Origin: Suillus spraguei
Taxonomy: Eukaryota > Basidiomycota > Agaricomycetes > Boletales > Suillaceae
Assembly (NCBI GenBank): GCA_016800925.1
Contig: JABCPU010000009.1
Location: forward strand, 62,001-126,000
Direction of reading: 5' to 3'
DNA length: 64,000 nucleotides
Below are positions 33,457 through 44,523 of the stretch, one piece after another. Position 1 is the first letter of the stretch; each line of letters opens with the position of its first letter. A program made the position numbers and the translations under genes. Under the pieces are notes generated by a model. The model saw only the letters and a list, made by a program, of their open reading frames with translations. It did not search any database and had not been told where the DNA came from.

Positions 33457-35047
33457 ATGGGTGCTACTGACTTGGAAGTGCTGCAGATGTGAGTGACATA
33501 CGCATCCGTATGGACCCGGTTGACCGTGTATCCTGATGGCGGCTAGGTTGTCGTGCATTTACGCCACTCTGGCGGGAAATAGTGAGCACTGCCAGTAGTG
33601 CTTGTATCCTCGAGCTCAGGACAATAACGCAATATTCTGAATCCAGTTATCCTGACATACGATCATCTGATGACCTTACCAGAAGAAATCACCTTTATAT
33701 GGTGTCGTCCGAAAGTGCTATCCGCAAAGTTATTTCTGCTCAATCGCTATTTCGCTCTCCTCGCCAATATCTGCGGCTTAGTTATAAGTTTCTTGCCTGT
33801 TTCAGACGAGGTGAACCTGTCATTTCGCTATACATGCATTAAACTGGCATGCTCACGACCTCTTTCTGTAGAGGTTTTACTTTACTCTCTTGTCTGTTGC
33901 TTTACTTAACAGATACTTAGTTGTTCGAAATATACGCTGTACAGGCAACTGGTCATTTTTGCCCAAGCAGTCATCGTTTGCCGTGAGTGGAATTTCATTT
34001 CAGGAAACTCGTGCATTAAAATTTTCAGTCATAATGACCATTCGCACTTATGCTCTCTACGGCCGTAGCAGACACCTGCTTGCTTGGCTCTTAATCATAC
34101 TCGTTGCTCTTGCAGGAGCAGCTTCGGTGCGTGTTCATATAACATTTTATACTATGAGATGTACCGATTGTTTTAAGGTGGGAACGTTTGGACGATTTTC
34201 AGGCAATACCATCATCTTTCCAGGAATTGGTTGCTACGAAACATATACAGCAGAGACGTACGCTATCCTCTTCGACATTTTGTACTCCCGCTTAAAGCCA
34301 TTGCAGATCCATCCGTCAGTAAATTCTACATCACGTTTGTGTATACAACATCACAACCTGTTCTAATTGCAGGTCTCGGGCTGGCATGGGTGGCCCTATT
34401 TGTCTTCGATTTACTCATTTTCACCCTTACAGTATACATGATCTGCAAAACTAGAGGTTTGCTGCGGTTATCTCTGCTCACCAGGAGAAATGTTATTGAT
34501 ACCATATTTCACGATGGTAAGCAAATATTTCTTTGTTTCGATGCTTTCAACGCTGAATCAACCAAACGCAGGTGCGATGTATTTCGGGTGAGGTCAGCGA
34601 GATCGTGACTCGATTGACTCTGATCCACGTTCCTTCAGAGCGATGGCATTATTCAATATACCGAACATCCTGACATACTACGTGAGTCGCTAGCGAATAC
34701 TGGTCTGTCTCGCGAAATGCTCACAGTTTGAATCAGACTGGTTCGGTGAGCATATATACTCGCGTTGGTTTGACTATTTCCTGACGATTGACAAGGGTAT
34801 GATCAGTGGCACCCTCGGCGCGTTTACTAGTTGGTGAGTGATTGGGACGATAAACACGGATCCAGACTAAATATGACGTCGGATCAGCATGTCCGTTACT
34901 CTCATCTCTCGGCTGATGCTTAACCTGCACAAATCTATCGACACTGGCATTTTCTCCACCCTTGCCCCGGACAATGACGATGAGTGCCTCATTATCATTA
35001 CCACCAGGGTCAACGTAGAATCCGCGAATTCCTCTCACCATTGGTAA
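33457..35047 (+). CDS. DUF6533-type multi-pass membrane protein (second gene)
   Basis: A likely first exon at 33457 reads MGATDLEVLQM. Spliced sequence then gives IVSTASSAFILTYDHLMTLPEEITFIW and LSAKLFLLNRYFALLANI, the DUF6533 signature, where intron 33606-33651 restores the frame. Further helices follow: MTIRTYALYGRSRHLLAWLLIILV (about 34033), WVALFVFDLLIFTLTVY (about 34390) and ALFNIPNILTYY (about 34650). A tail reads SVTLISRLMLNLH to a TAA at 35045-35047. The function of the family is unknown. The exact second exon junction is uncertain. A partial direct duplicate lies at 42345-43510. Confidence 0.7.
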
Positions 35048-35329
35048 ATTGGATTCTGTTTCTGGATGGGCAGTTGGGATATTCTTGTGAGGACTGGAAC
35101 CGCAGGCATACATGACACTCACGCCAACGTGCTTACTGTAATGAAAATCTCATCTTTGCCAGTGGGTGTGCCCTATATGTAGCTAGTATGTTTATGCTAA
35201 TTATATAATGTACAAATTGTGATGTCTGGTTGCATCGCAAGGTTGTGAACGTAGTCGTACATGCATAACGATAGTGTTAATGCAACAACAGAAGGTGTGG
35301 TAGGATTGAGCGGGGAAGGACTGCCGTGC

Positions 35330-35890
35330 CGCTCTCCCGCTCCTGCCGGCTACACCCGCTCATTTTTATCTTGGCGTTGATGCAGCGCCAGTTCAACCCC
35401 CTGCCTGTCCACATGAATCCCATACCAATATATTCTCTCCGATGGCTCATACCATGGTGCAGGCGTTCCCGAATACGAATGTTTGCGTTGATACCGTACC
35501 ACTGGAACCTCATTCAAACCGGTCATCTTCCTGTGTTTGTTGCTTTTGACCTTGAATCACATTCTTCTCTCCTTTGATTCCTCGTTCGCTCGGCCACTCG
35601 GGCCCAAGTTCGCATTTCGCTGAAATTCCCGTGGCCTCAGTGGTTCATTACCGTGCGCTCACTACCGATGTCGAGTTCGAGGTCGCGTGCGGTCTCGATG
35701 TTGTATTTAGGATGAACTGGATTGCTGCGTAGCCACCGTTTTGTGGGAAGACGAGACACCCGTCTCCAACCCTCCATGTCTGGCCTTCAAGGTGATGACG
35801 GTGTTTTATTATCCTCGTCTTTTGATTTCCTCCTGTGTTTCTAGAAACTTCAGGTAGTATACTTAGTGGTAACTCACTCCTCTGAATATC
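35330..35890 (+). mobile_element. dispersed repeat R1, partial copy b
   Basis: This matches the central part of R1 (19790-20170, 39530-39930 and 63170-63560), including the stretch around CATGTCTGGCCTTCAAGG and TTTCTAGAAACT. It lacks the tRNA-like tail. It begins directly downstream of the DUF6533 gene flank, at the point where homology between the two DUF6533 duplicates ends. Confidence 0.7.
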
Positions 35891-35894
35891 CACG

Positions 35895-36508
35895 TGCGTT
35901 CCGACTCGTTCAAGAAAAACTCATCTCCTTTCGTCAGTAGTCCAAATTCTGACTTATCCAAGCACCCACTATTAATTTCCTCAGAGGTCCCGGAGCAGAT
36001 ACTTACATGCGCTGTCTACAACAGTACTTGATATCAGTAGACAGTAAGACAGTAATGTGGTGGTAGACGCCAAGCTTAACCAAATACTAGTGACCTGTGG
36101 GCACCCGCGGGTACCTCGAAATTTGGATCTTAATGACCGTACCCGCCCGGGTACTACACCCAAGCCAACCCATAACCCGTAGCACCCAACCCGCACACTA
36201 TCCGTGGGTTCCACCTTAGCACCCTCTACCCCTGTCAGGCCCTAAGGCCATGGGAAATCTTCACAGGTCCTTTTGTAGAGTTCTCAGTTCCCGCCGACAG
36301 AACGTAACTTGGTCACCTGGGAGTTGGGAAAGAACAGTGTGAGTCCGCCCTGTCCGGCTGTCCCGCACAAGGCTTATATTACGACTCCGAACTTAAACTT
36401 GCACGACGCAGTGAGGGAGGGGGCGTAAAGATTCAAAACGCACGATCGAACAAGACATGCAAGAGCTCCGTCGTTATCCGCTGAGGCGAGCGTGTTGAGA
36501 TATGAGAA
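35895..36508. other. intergenic with GC-rich palindromic ACCCGCGGGTACC-type motifs
   Basis: Around 36096-36200 there are several CCCG/GGGT-rich palindromes such as GTACCCGCCCGGGTAC, reminiscent of transposon termini. No gene was recognised. Confidence 0.4.
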
Positions 36509-36510
36509 TA

Positions 36511-37229
36511 CAGTACACTTTCTCATAATGTATAGCGACGGGAGCTGCCTTTTCGCTATACAATATGAGAGATATACACCACCAAATAATTCCCACGGCA
36601 GAGGGGTCAACCAAGATTGGGGGTGTCAATGCGTGCTACTTGCGCATAGTCCAGAAATCAATACATTCAGCGAGTACATCGAAACGGTATGTTACTTAGT
36701 ATTCCATAATTGATCCAATGTAGCCTGCTTTGCATTCTGCAATTGGTTGCCTGGGTGAATTCAAGCACCCCCTCTTTTCGTGTCTTGAAATGCTGAACAA
36801 TACGATCCTGGGGTAAGTCTGGATGTTCATCGATGTATGCAAACACCATCAGCCAGTCATTCAAGGTAAGATTCTTGCGCCCGCTAGTATCGGAACGCTT
36901 TGTAGATGTTGCAGGACCATCTTTCTGGTGAGGTGTCTTTGGTTTCCACTTGTATGGAGCAGGTTTTGGACGTGACTGGCATTTCTTAGGGCTGCGCACC
37001 ATTGGGACTAGATTGACTATAAAATTTTCCATCTTACTACATTGTTATGCATCAGTTTCCGGCGACTCCGCAGTAGTCCTACTAGTGTATATCGGACCTC
37101 CGAAGGCTATACATTATACATTATACAATTTTTCGGGTGTCTACCCGCATACCACGATGGGAGCTGCCAAAACTCGATACAAGATGAGATTTATACATTA
37201 CTTATGTATGCATTATGAAAAGTGTACTG
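36511..37229 (-). mobile_element. pogo/Tigger-like DNA transposon relic with TIRs and TA flanks
   Basis: The ends are inverted repeats. The left reads CAGTACACTTTCTCATAATG; the right end, reversed, reads CAGTACACTTTTCATAATG. Each is bordered by TA (36509-36510 and 37230-37231), the target site used by Tc1/mariner-pogo elements. Inside, the - strand frame from 37032 to 36667 encodes the N-terminal region of a CENP-B/Tigger-like transposase. The DDE catalytic part is missing, so the copy is non-autonomous and internally deleted. Confidence 0.8.
36667..37032 (-). pseudogene. truncated Tigger/CENP-B-like transposase (N-terminal helix-turn-helix)
   Basis: The open frame reads RKNLTLNDWLMVFAYIDEHP, then RIVQHFKTRKEGVLEFTQAT, the helix-turn-helix DNA-binding domain common to basidiomycete pogo transposases. 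After about 95 residues it turns into unrelated sequence and stops. The catalytic domain is absent. Confidence 0.75.
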
Positions 37230-37231
37230 TA

Positions 37232-39120
37232 GCAGGACTGTACTTACGGTTATGATACAAGAAATAATGTGCTACGATTGGCAAATATTCTTCGCGAGCG
37301 AGATAGCGAGATCCGGAGGAATATCGTGTAGCCTCTTTTGCAATGGAAGCGATAAGCCGTCAGTACTGAGGGGTGTCACTAGGCAAGTAAGCGATCTAGG
37401 AAAACGATCGCTATAACGCCATCGCAGAATATTCCTAGCAAGCGAGTATGGAAGTGCCAGGGTGTGGCCCAGTATGTAGTCACTGTCGAGAATTCGATAG
37501 AAACATGTCCTTAATCGAGGAATGGTGCTTAACTGGGCGATGATAATGAAAGTGCCAGAATGAGGTGGATTCATCGACAAACATTCTTGGTAGGCAACAG
37601 CTCCTTTTGTGATGAAAGTTCCAGAGTAGTGATTACATGATTGTTCACGAGATGACAAGCTGCGATTACGGGGCTGAGTTGTAGTTCAGGAGGGCATATG
37701 ATACCCGGGATAGCAGAATGCCGAGCACGTACCCTGAGGAATGGGCATATAGATGATGTAAATTACGATCAAGTTAGACCAACTCACTCATCGTATGTAT
37801 TTTTCTTGCCTCCCGAACAACGAATCTCAATCACATGTCCATCAACGGTGTCCTTCAAAGCTTGAAGTGGCCTGACTGCCGGTGCGTGCGTGTTGACCAA
37901 AGACAGCACGAAGGTTGAAGGCGCAAGCTTTACCCAGCGTCAGAAAGGTATAGGATTTTCGTGATGCTTCAACTTGTTCTTGGCGATTTTGACAAAATAG
38001 TGTGCCACAAATTTTACACTGATGGCCCTCGAGTTACGAAAGTTCGCCCGGTATGATTTTTTCCCGATAGCCGTAGCGTTCTGAACAATGTTTGAAGGCC
38101 ATCAGCTGCAATAAGATACTCACTCGGACACATCGCCGCTACAGCCCTTTGCCTTCACACGTCTCCTCGCCGATACCTCATCGTGCTAATACACCTATTA
38201 CTCTGACGGCTCATCAGCTCCCTCATGCACAGGCCTTCCGTTTTCGTCCTCCGGGGCTCAAGGCCTTATCCACGTCAGCCTAGACGCTCGGTTATTCGAA
38301 CCTGACTTGAAGGCTGATGCATGATGGACAGGCTGTTCAAAGACGAAACTTGATTAGGATGGCCAACTTGAAGAGCGCGGAGCCCCACTGCATCTCGATA
38401 GACTCGATGGTATCATGGTCAGCTTGGACGCCCTGCTGCTCGAATCTGACCCGAAGGGTCATGACTGTAAGGCTATTCAGAGGCGAGGATGGAAGAATGA
38501 AACCCGAGACTGGCCTTGGTCTGGCCTAGACTTTACCCCAGTCTGCGTAGCATAGCCTATTTCCCTCGCTCCTCTCCATTCGGATATTACTAATCCACGC
38601 GCTTCATCCTTCGAGGACTGTCGTACAAGCCCTCCATTCACTTTTCTCCATCGTTTCATGCTACATTGCTACGCGTTTTTTTGGCTATTGGTCCGTCCTG
38701 TAACTCTTTTCCTCTCTTTTGCGCATGTTCATGATCAGCAAGTATTGTAAATTTTGGTCCAGCCCTGCAATCGTTCTGATATGCGTCCTCCAGAAACTAC
38801 CAGTATTTTGGGCTTCAGGTCAGACAAGCGTTTTTTCTGGAAAACTTTTGCCCTTCACAAAATCGTTGACTTGCAGTGAGAATGACTTTGATCGCGTGAA
38901 ATAGAAAGTATACATACAGCGCGATTGCTTGTAAGATATAGGACAGATCCGAGATCAGAACGTGGGTCACAGTGGATCTGGGGCAATCCGCTGGCATTGC
39001 AGATATTATGTGGTTGAATGCGGCACAGCTACGCAAGAAAGAGCTTGGATATTCGCTGAAGCCATACTGGTAAGGGGGTCAACAGTGGACAGGTTCCTCC
39101 TGAAACATAAAGAACGTTCT
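37232..39120. other. intergenic, no intact gene; weak tandem duplication at 38.28-38.49 kb
   Basis: Several open frames on both strands lack recognisable domains. Two stretches (38283-38345 and 38425-38490) resemble each other (CGAA(C/T)CTGAC..GAAGG.TGATG..) and look like an old tandem duplication. The 128-residue - strand frame at 37272-37658 has no family signal. Confidence 0.4.
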
Positions 39121-39126
39121 TCAGCA

Positions 39127-39134
39127 TATAAAAG
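39127..39134 (+). promoter_or_regulatory. TATA box upstream of the small secreted protein
   Basis: TATAAAAG lies about 60 bases upstream of the ATG at 39193. Confidence 0.5.
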
Positions 39135-39192
39135 TAAGGTGTCTTCCTACCTCTTCAGATTTACTTGGTCCCATATCACATCCTCACCCACA

Positions 39193-39341
39193 ATGCGCTT
39201 TACCTTTTCAATTATCTTTGCCGTTATTGCTGCTTTGGCATCGTCAATCTCTGCCACACCCATTGAAACTAGCACTAAATGTCCCACCTTGTGTTAGAAG
39301 ACTGAATCATGCCTGGACTGCGTTTTGAAGATTTACGTGAG
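39193..39341 (+). pseudogene. small cysteine-containing secreted protein, interrupted by TAG
   Basis: The ATG at 39193 opens MRFTFSIIFAVIAALASSISA, a clear signal peptide with a likely cleavage after SISA, followed by TPIETSTKCPTLC. TAG at 39295-39297 then interrupts; in the same frame the next residues KTESCLDCVLKIY continue the cysteine pattern up to a GTGAGT donor at about 39337. The 3' part is cut off by the R1 copy that begins at about 39390. It was probably an effector-like or small secreted protein before it was broken. Confidence 0.55.
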
Positions 39342-40129
39342 TATCAGATTGTCCTGGGTTTGACAACATGACTCACCTGCATGGTGCTACTATGGAAAGC
39401 CAGACCACCATGCTCTACTTCCAAGGCTTCCACTTCTCAGAACCTTCCTAGTAAGTTAAGTGCTTCCATTGGCCTCCGAACACCCTGTGGGACCATTCCA
39501 ATGCGTCATGTAGATTTATTCCCGCTACCATACTAGGGAGTGGGTTATATCGTGTTTTACCACTGGGACCTCATTCAAATCGGTTGTCTTTCTGCGTCTG
39601 TTGCTTTTGACCTTGAATCGTATTCTTCTCTCGTCTTCTTCAATTGCTCGTTCGCTCGGCCAAGTTCGCGTTTCGCTAAAATCTCCATGGCCTCAGTGAT
39701 CCATTGCCTTACTCTCACTACCGGTGTCGAGCTCGAGGTCGCGATGTTATGTTTGGGATGAACTGAATTGCTGCGTGGCCACCGTTTTGTGGGAAGATGA
39801 GACTCTGCCGTCTTCAATCCTCCATGTCTGGCTTTCAAGGTGGTGACAGTGTCTCATTGTCCTCGTTTTTTTAGTATCTGCTGATTGCCTTCTGTGTTTC
39901 TAGAAACTCCATGTATACTTAGTGGTAATGTAATGTCAATCATATTGAACCTGCTGCTAATGATGGTGAATTAGAATTATCTCAGTCTTCGTCCTTCGTC
40001 GGGGCAATTGTATTGTGTCGTAGACGTTCAGACTCGAACTTTATTGTCCATGTCATCTTTTTCGGGCTGTGTCAATCAGGGTCCATAAGTTTTCAACTGG
40101 GGAAGTCTCGTGAGTCCCCAAGTGAAAGA

Positions 40130-40870
40130 GTTAAAGACCTTAACCTGGCCAGTGTGGTTACCACAACAGAATCAAAATATGTTTCTCCAAAACTACGCAA
40201 GTTCGAAACCTGCTGAACTAGAGTTTTTTTCTATTGGAACACACTTTGGCATTCGTTCAGTTCGTGAATGGTTTCTTTTGAAGTTCATCATAACTGGTCT
40301 TAGCTAGGTGGTTGCCACAACAGAATCAAAATCTGTTTCTCTTCCACTGTGCAGGTTTGAAACGTGCCAACGGCAAGGTTTTTTCTATCGGAACGCACCT
40401 TGGCGTTTACTCATGGATGCTTTCTTTAGAAGTCCATCACAACGGGTCTTAGCCAAGGTGGTTGCCACAACAAAATCTGTTTCTCTTGGACTGTACAGGT
40501 TTCAAACCTGCCGAACTACAGGTTTTTTCTATTGGAACGCACTTTGGCATTTGTTCATGGATGGTTTCTTTAGAACTTCATCATAACTGGTCTTAGCTAG
40601 GTGGTTGTCACAACAGAATCAAAATCTGTTTCTCTTCCACTGTGCAGGTTTGAAACCTGCCAACAACAAGGTTTTTGTTATCGGAATATACCTTGACATT
40701 TACTCGTGGATAGGTTCTTTGGAAGTTCACCGCAACTGGTCTAGCCTAGTGGCTGCTGCGCCAGAATCAAAATCTGTTTCTCTTGCATTGTGCAGGCTCG
40801 AAACCGGCCGACAACGAGGTTTTTTTCTATCGGAACACACCTTGACATTCACTCGTGGATAGCTTCTTTA
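40130..40870 (+). repeat. tandem tRNA-Ser-like units (5 units, period ~147 bp)
   Basis: The core ATCTGTTTCTCTT recurs at about 40331, 40475, 40624 and 40772, spacing 144-149 bp. Each unit carries A-box-like, anticodon-arm-like and B-box-like parts and ends in a T run. The spacer (ATCGGAACACACCTTGACATT..) is also conserved. Confidence 0.75.
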
Positions 40871-41234
40871 GAAGTTCACAGTGATTACAGACACTGTAAT
40901 GAAAATCTTCCTGAGCTTTCCATGCCACAACTAATCGAGGCCGAGCGACCATTCCGAAAGGCTTGGGCGGAAACATCTGACAAACTCAAAAGAGCTGATG
41001 CGGACCTCCGGAGGATGAGCTGAATGGTCGAGCGTCGAAATGCTCAAGGTATTAGATTCCTTGATTCGTCGGTTTGAAGATCCCATTCAGCGCATCCGAA
41101 CTTAGCAGTTTGAGTAGATTGCTGAGGGATAGAGGGAGGTACATCATGATATGCAATGCAGTTTGCGATATTGGAGACCTTGTGCGACATCAACAACTTG
41201 TAAGTCTCGCCTTCCGGTAAGACATCGGGTAACG

Positions 41235-41660
41235 ATACCCGAACACAATCAAAATCTGTTTCTCTTGGACTGTGCAGGATCGAAACCTATTCACGGCAAG
41301 CTTTTTCTATCAGAACACACCTTGATATTCACTCATCGATAGTTTCTTTAGATGTTCACTGCAACTGGTGTAGCCTGGTGGATGCTGCAACAGAATCAAA
41401 TTCTGTTTCTCTTAGTCTGCAGGTTTGAAACCTGGCGATGACGAGGTTTTTTTATCGGAACACACCTTGATATTCACTCACGGATGCTTTCTTTGGAAGT
41501 TCACCGTCACTGCTCTAGCCTTGTGGTTGCTACAACAGACTTGAAATCTGTTTCTCTTGGATCGTGTAGGTTTGAAACCTGCCGGTAACAACATTTTTTT
41601 CCAATCAGAACACACCTTGTTGCTGATGGATAGTTTCCTTAGAGGTTCATCTTAACTGGT
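41235..41660 (+). repeat. tandem tRNA-Ser-like units, including the least degenerate one
   Basis: Three units are present. The unit at about 41507-41600 has AACAGA-CTTGAAA-TCTGTT, a 6-bp stem with a 7-nt loop. This places anticodon TGA in position, as in tRNA-Ser(UGA), followed by a variable arm and a T-arm GTAGG/CCTGC and then T7. The other units have ATCAAAA in the loop. The acceptor stem does not pair well, so it is not called as a working tRNA gene. Confidence 0.7.
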
Positions 41661-41699
41661 CTTAGCCCCTGTGCAAATTGTTGTCGCAACATTAATATT

Positions 41700-42195
41700 T
41701 GCTCCATGGCGAGTCATACCTGCGGACACGCGTCCGCAACACTAATCATATTGGGTGTTGTAACTCGTGAGGCTGCCGCAGGTTTTGTGTAGTTCCTCTT
41801 CGATTGCATATGGGATGGATTGGTGTCTGTAGACGTGTCTGCGATATCAGGCGCTGATATGTGGACCATTGCACAGAGTATCCGCAGTGTTTTTAAAATG
41901 CGCTCGCGATCAAGAAGAACTTTGCGGGAAGAGAGACCTACTAGTATTTCAAAGGTGTCTAAATCATTGCGATCGCTGTTCACCGTGACCAAGCTGGAAC
42001 ATTTGTCTGAGCCAAACCTTCTAGATCTAGAAGCCATCATTGCGTTTTGGCATGATTTATGCTTCGCAGACACAAATTATTTCATCGTTTGCTTTCACAA
42101 GATATATTTCTTGCAGCCAAAATTCCAGGCCTGCACACGCATTAAATAAATGAAGGTCAATAAACTTTAAATTTTTCGAACAGTCGCGAGTCGCA
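41700..42195. other. no gene recognised
   Basis: Overlapping frames on both strands (about 110-120 residues each) lack family signals and look fortuitous. Confidence 0.35.
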
Positions 42196-42292
42196 CAAGG
42201 TATTCGGAGGCCAATAGAAGCTATTTACCTGACTAGGAAGGTTCTGAGAAGTAGAAGCCTTGGAAGTAAAGCTCGGTGGTCTGGCTTTTCAT
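42196..42292 (-). repeat. inverted copy of the R1 start segment
   Basis: The reverse complement reads like 39397-39490, including CTTCCAAGGCTTC and CTTCTCAGAACCTTCCTAGT. It faces the R1 copy c across about 2.8 kb. Confidence 0.7.
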
Positions 42293-42344
42293 ATGCTATT
42301 GATTTGGAAGTGGAGTAACTGCACACACATGCGCATGGACCTGA

Positions 42345-43510
42345 TTGACCGTGTATCCTGATGGCGGCTAGGTTGTCGTGTATTTACGCCACTCTGGCGG
42401 GAAATAGTAGTAGAGACGTACGCTATCCTCTTCGACGTTTTGTGCTCCCGCTTAAAGCCATTGCGGATCTATCCGTCAGTAAATTCTACATCACGTTTGT
42501 GTGTACAACTTGAAATCATAACCCGTTCTAATTGCAGGTCTCGGGCTGGCATGGGTCGTCCTATTTGTCTTCGATTTACTCATTTCCACCCTTGCAGTGT
42601 ACAGGATTTGCAAAACTAGAGGTTTGCTGCGGTTATCTCTGGTCACCAGGAGAAATGTTATTGATAGTATACTTCATGATGGTAAGCAAACATTTCCTTG
42701 TTTCGAGGCTTTCAACGCTGAATCAACCGAACGCAGGTGTGATGTATCTCGGGTGAGGTTTCCAGCGAGATCATGACTCGAGTGATTCTGATCTGCGTTC
42801 CTTCACAGCGATGGCATTGTTCAATATACCGAACATCTTGACGTACTACGTGAGTCGCTAGCGAATACTGATCTGTATCGCGAAATGTTCACAGTTTGAA
42901 TCAGGCTGGTTCAGTGAGCATATATACTTGCGCTGGTTTGACTATTTCCTGACAATCGACAAGAGTATGATCAGTGGCACCATCGGCGCGTTTACTAGTT
43001 GGTGAGTGATTGGGACGATAAACACGGATCCAGACTGAATATGGCGTCGGACCAGCATGTCCGTTACTCTCATCTCTCGGCTGATGCTTAACCTGCACAA
43101 ATCTATCGATACTGGCATTTTCTCCACCCTTGCCCCGGACGATGACGACGAGTGCCTCATTGCCATTACCACCAGAGTCAACGTAGAATCCGCGAATTTC
43201 TCTCGTTATTGATAGATTGCTGAGGGAGTCTATTTCTGGATATGAAGTTGCGGCAAAGTATAGCATAGACTATTGGCTCTTCCTTATTACTCCTACTACT
43301 TATCTGGCTTGGTATGAGTCTGAGTTGCGGAGATTCTTTGAGGGAAGTGGAAGTGCAGGTACAGACGACGCTGCACCCACGCCGACGCGCTTGATGTAAA
43401 CCTCATCTTTCGATGTGCCGTATATATAGCTAATCATCATGATCGCGTAGCCTTTTGAACGTACTTAATAACAGTGTCGATTCACCAGAAGGTGTGGTAG
43501 GATTGAACGA
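42345..43510 (+). pseudogene. internally deleted duplicate of the second DUF6533 gene
   Basis: 42345-42415 matches 33510-33582 and 42416-43510 matches 34254-35310. The duplicate therefore lacks about 670 bp holding the DUF6533 signature and first helices. The remaining part keeps WVVLFVFDLLIST, ALFNIPNILTYY and SVTLISRLMLNLH in order and stops at about 43206. Without the N-terminal half it cannot be the full membrane protein. An alternative first exon was not found. Confidence 0.75.
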
Positions 43511-43514
43511 AAGG

Positions 43515-44515
43515 GTGACACTAAGGCCGAGCAGCTGTAGGATGGAGTGTAATGATGGTCGAGTCATGAAATATACCGTGGCTATTCGATCGAGACCACA
43601 AAGTTAATGTTTTAAATTTTAAAAATTTGTTCAAGTTGTGGTCGGGAGAACCCATTATAGGTCATTCCAATAAGCAGGACAATGAAGTCGGCTGCGGTGG
43701 ACCAGATATGAATTCCCACTCAACTGTGGCCACGAGTGCATCCGAGTCCGCGATATACAGGGAAGAGGATCATTCAGAACGAGTTCGTGAGGAAAGGACA
43801 TGCTCATCGGAAGCAGTGAAAGCTTGAAGCCTGCCTGGCGGTTATGATGCGATTGACGAACACCATCAGATCGATCATGAGTGGCATGCATTGAAGGAGT
43901 GTCAGTAAAATTCCTGGAATTTCCTTGGTACTCCATTCAACAGTCCAAGCCACTCGTTGCCATGAGATAGAGTGCACATTCCTCTGTGGCTATGCTCCAC
44001 TAAAGTCACAGGGCTAAAATTTGTCAGCACCTTATGTACATTTCTTCAAACTCAGCTATCGCTACAGCATGATAGGACCGACTCACCTCGACACCATTCT
44101 CATTGGTGTGCGTCTCTCATACCTCGATCCTGCATCCATGATCGTCTCAGTTAAGCCCTTCATGCCTTTCAAATTAGGTTACTATACTCGAGCAGGCATT
44201 TTCATCGAACCCGTTTTTTCCTAGAATATTGGTCGAGGCGGGTTGACAATGCATTCACGCTCCGCTACCATCGCAGTGGCTCACTGATCCACAAATCACT
44301 TCCACAAGCGTACGTGTTTGAAGTCCCACAAGCTATCTGACCACAAGTGTGTTCAACTACTGCATAGAAGACAATGGCAGTTTTACTGTCGGGAATCGTA
44401 TATAAACCAGCGCAAATGGAATGGCTACCTAGCACCACCACCACTCCCGTATAATCATTATTCACTTGAGACAGTAGTCCCCCCCTCCTCCGCTCATATT
44501 CCTCTACAATCAGTC
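43515..44515. other. no gene recognised; possible relic at 43.98-44.22 kb
   Basis: A 67-residue frame (44021-44224) shows a plausible beta-rich sequence but no family match. The remainder lacks signals. Confidence 0.35.
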
Positions 44516-44523
44516 ATTTCAAC

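Larger units (their letters stand above)
39390..41690 (+). mobile_element. dispersed repeat R1, copy c with long tRNA-like tail
   Basis: 39390-40130 matches the body of R1 copies a and d. It is followed by tandem tRNA-like units to 41690, broken by about 350 bp of unrelated sequence at 40880-41230. No protein domain was recognised in the body. A 97-bp inverted copy of its first segment lies at 42196-42292. Confidence 0.7.

Noticed and set aside
34733..35122. A 129-residue - strand frame, with a similar frame at 42901-43266
   Set aside because: It is antisense to the conserved C-terminal exon of the DUF6533 gene and is duplicated only because that region is duplicated.
41507..41600. A functional tRNA-Ser(UGA) gene
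   Set aside because: The anticodon arm and T-arm are convincing, but I could not pair a 7-bp acceptor stem or a canonical D-arm, and it is one unit of a decayed tandem array.
41714..42149. Overlapping 110-120-residue frames on both strands
   Set aside because: No domain, splice pattern or homologous copy supports either frame.
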